From: DASPKW01 sp038244055
GTDB lineage: Bacteria > Planctomycetota > Phycisphaerae > Tepidisphaerales > Tepidisphaeraceae
Direction: 5' to 3'
DNA length: 12,547 nucleotides
Assembly: GCA_038244055.1 (NCBI GenBank)
Contig: JBBRTW010000191.1
Coordinates: 1 to 12,547 of the forward strand
Position 1 is the stretch's first letter; every line of letters begins with the position of its first letter. The notes beneath the pieces are model-generated. The model ran no database searches, was not told the DNA's origin, and was given only the letters and a program-made list of their open reading frames with translations. Positions 12,521-12,547 of the stretch are shown in pieces. The position numbers and the translations under genes are program-made.

Positions 12521-12547
12521 ACATGACAGAGTGTAAATCAACCGAGC

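Noticed and set aside
12151..12541. Minus-strand frames at the right edge (89 and 124 codons)
   Set aside because: Much of their coding comes from reading through the REP-like hairpins (RRTALLHQQ/RLAERVERRS-type strings), so they are likely spurious. A decayed transposase end cannot be excluded.

Overview
This is a high-GC bacterial chromosomal window with core genes (xseB, an ispA-type prenyl synthase, clpX), a 12-gene tRNA array, several families of short palindromic repeats and a RAYT-type transposase. The repeat-filled intergenic style, the RAYT variant and the isolated clpX fit a Planctomycetota (Phycisphaerae/Tepidisphaera-like) lineage. That assignment is an inference from style, not from a phylogenetic marker. 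Most protein genes lie on the minus strand; the tRNA array and the truncated left-edge gene lie on the plus strand.

Layout. (1) 1-1428 (+): 3' part of a membrane-anchored spermidine-synthase-like protein. (2) 1449-4043 (-): an 864-residue protein joining a CDP-alcohol phosphatidyltransferase to an alpha/beta hydrolase and a SAM methyltransferase, the functions of E. coli YnbA and YnbC. (3) 4108-4368 (-): xseB. (4) 4369-4896: repeat-rich intergenic DNA. (5) 4897-6879 (+): the array, in order Arg(TCG), Arg(GCG), Ser(GCT), His(GTG), Asp(GTC), Tyr(GTA), Cys(GCA), Ser(CGA), Leu(CAG), Leu(GAG), a 57-aa ORF, Leu(TAA), Leu(CAA). (6) 7001-7951 (-): polyprenyl synthase. (7) 8095-9453 (-): clpX behind a good sigma70-type promoter. 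(8) 9769-10272 (-): small membrane protein. (9) 10372-11307 (-): Tat-exported metallophosphoesterase. (10) 11327-12335: RAYT gene bracketed by inverted REP-like hairpins. (11) 12336-12547: intergenic DNA with one long hairpin.

The tRNA array is the most unusual part. None of the 12 genes encodes CCA. The spacers fall into two size classes, 7-12 nt or about 73-117 nt, plus one of 336 nt. All the large spacers carry short repeats of one of several unrelated families, mostly as inverted pairs. The four leucine tRNAs all have the leucine discriminator A73 but 5-nt class I variable loops, where bacterial leucine tRNAs normally have a long variable arm. Three tRNAs carry C instead of the near-universal U33. 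The array lies antisense between xseB and ispA, which are neighbours in many bacteria.

xseB and ispA reflect the familiar xse-isp neighbourhood. The YnbA-YnbC-like fusion points to a non-standard phospholipid-type product whose chemistry cannot be read from the sequence. The RAYT and the many palindromic repeats suggest a genome that actively spreads or domesticates REP-type elements.
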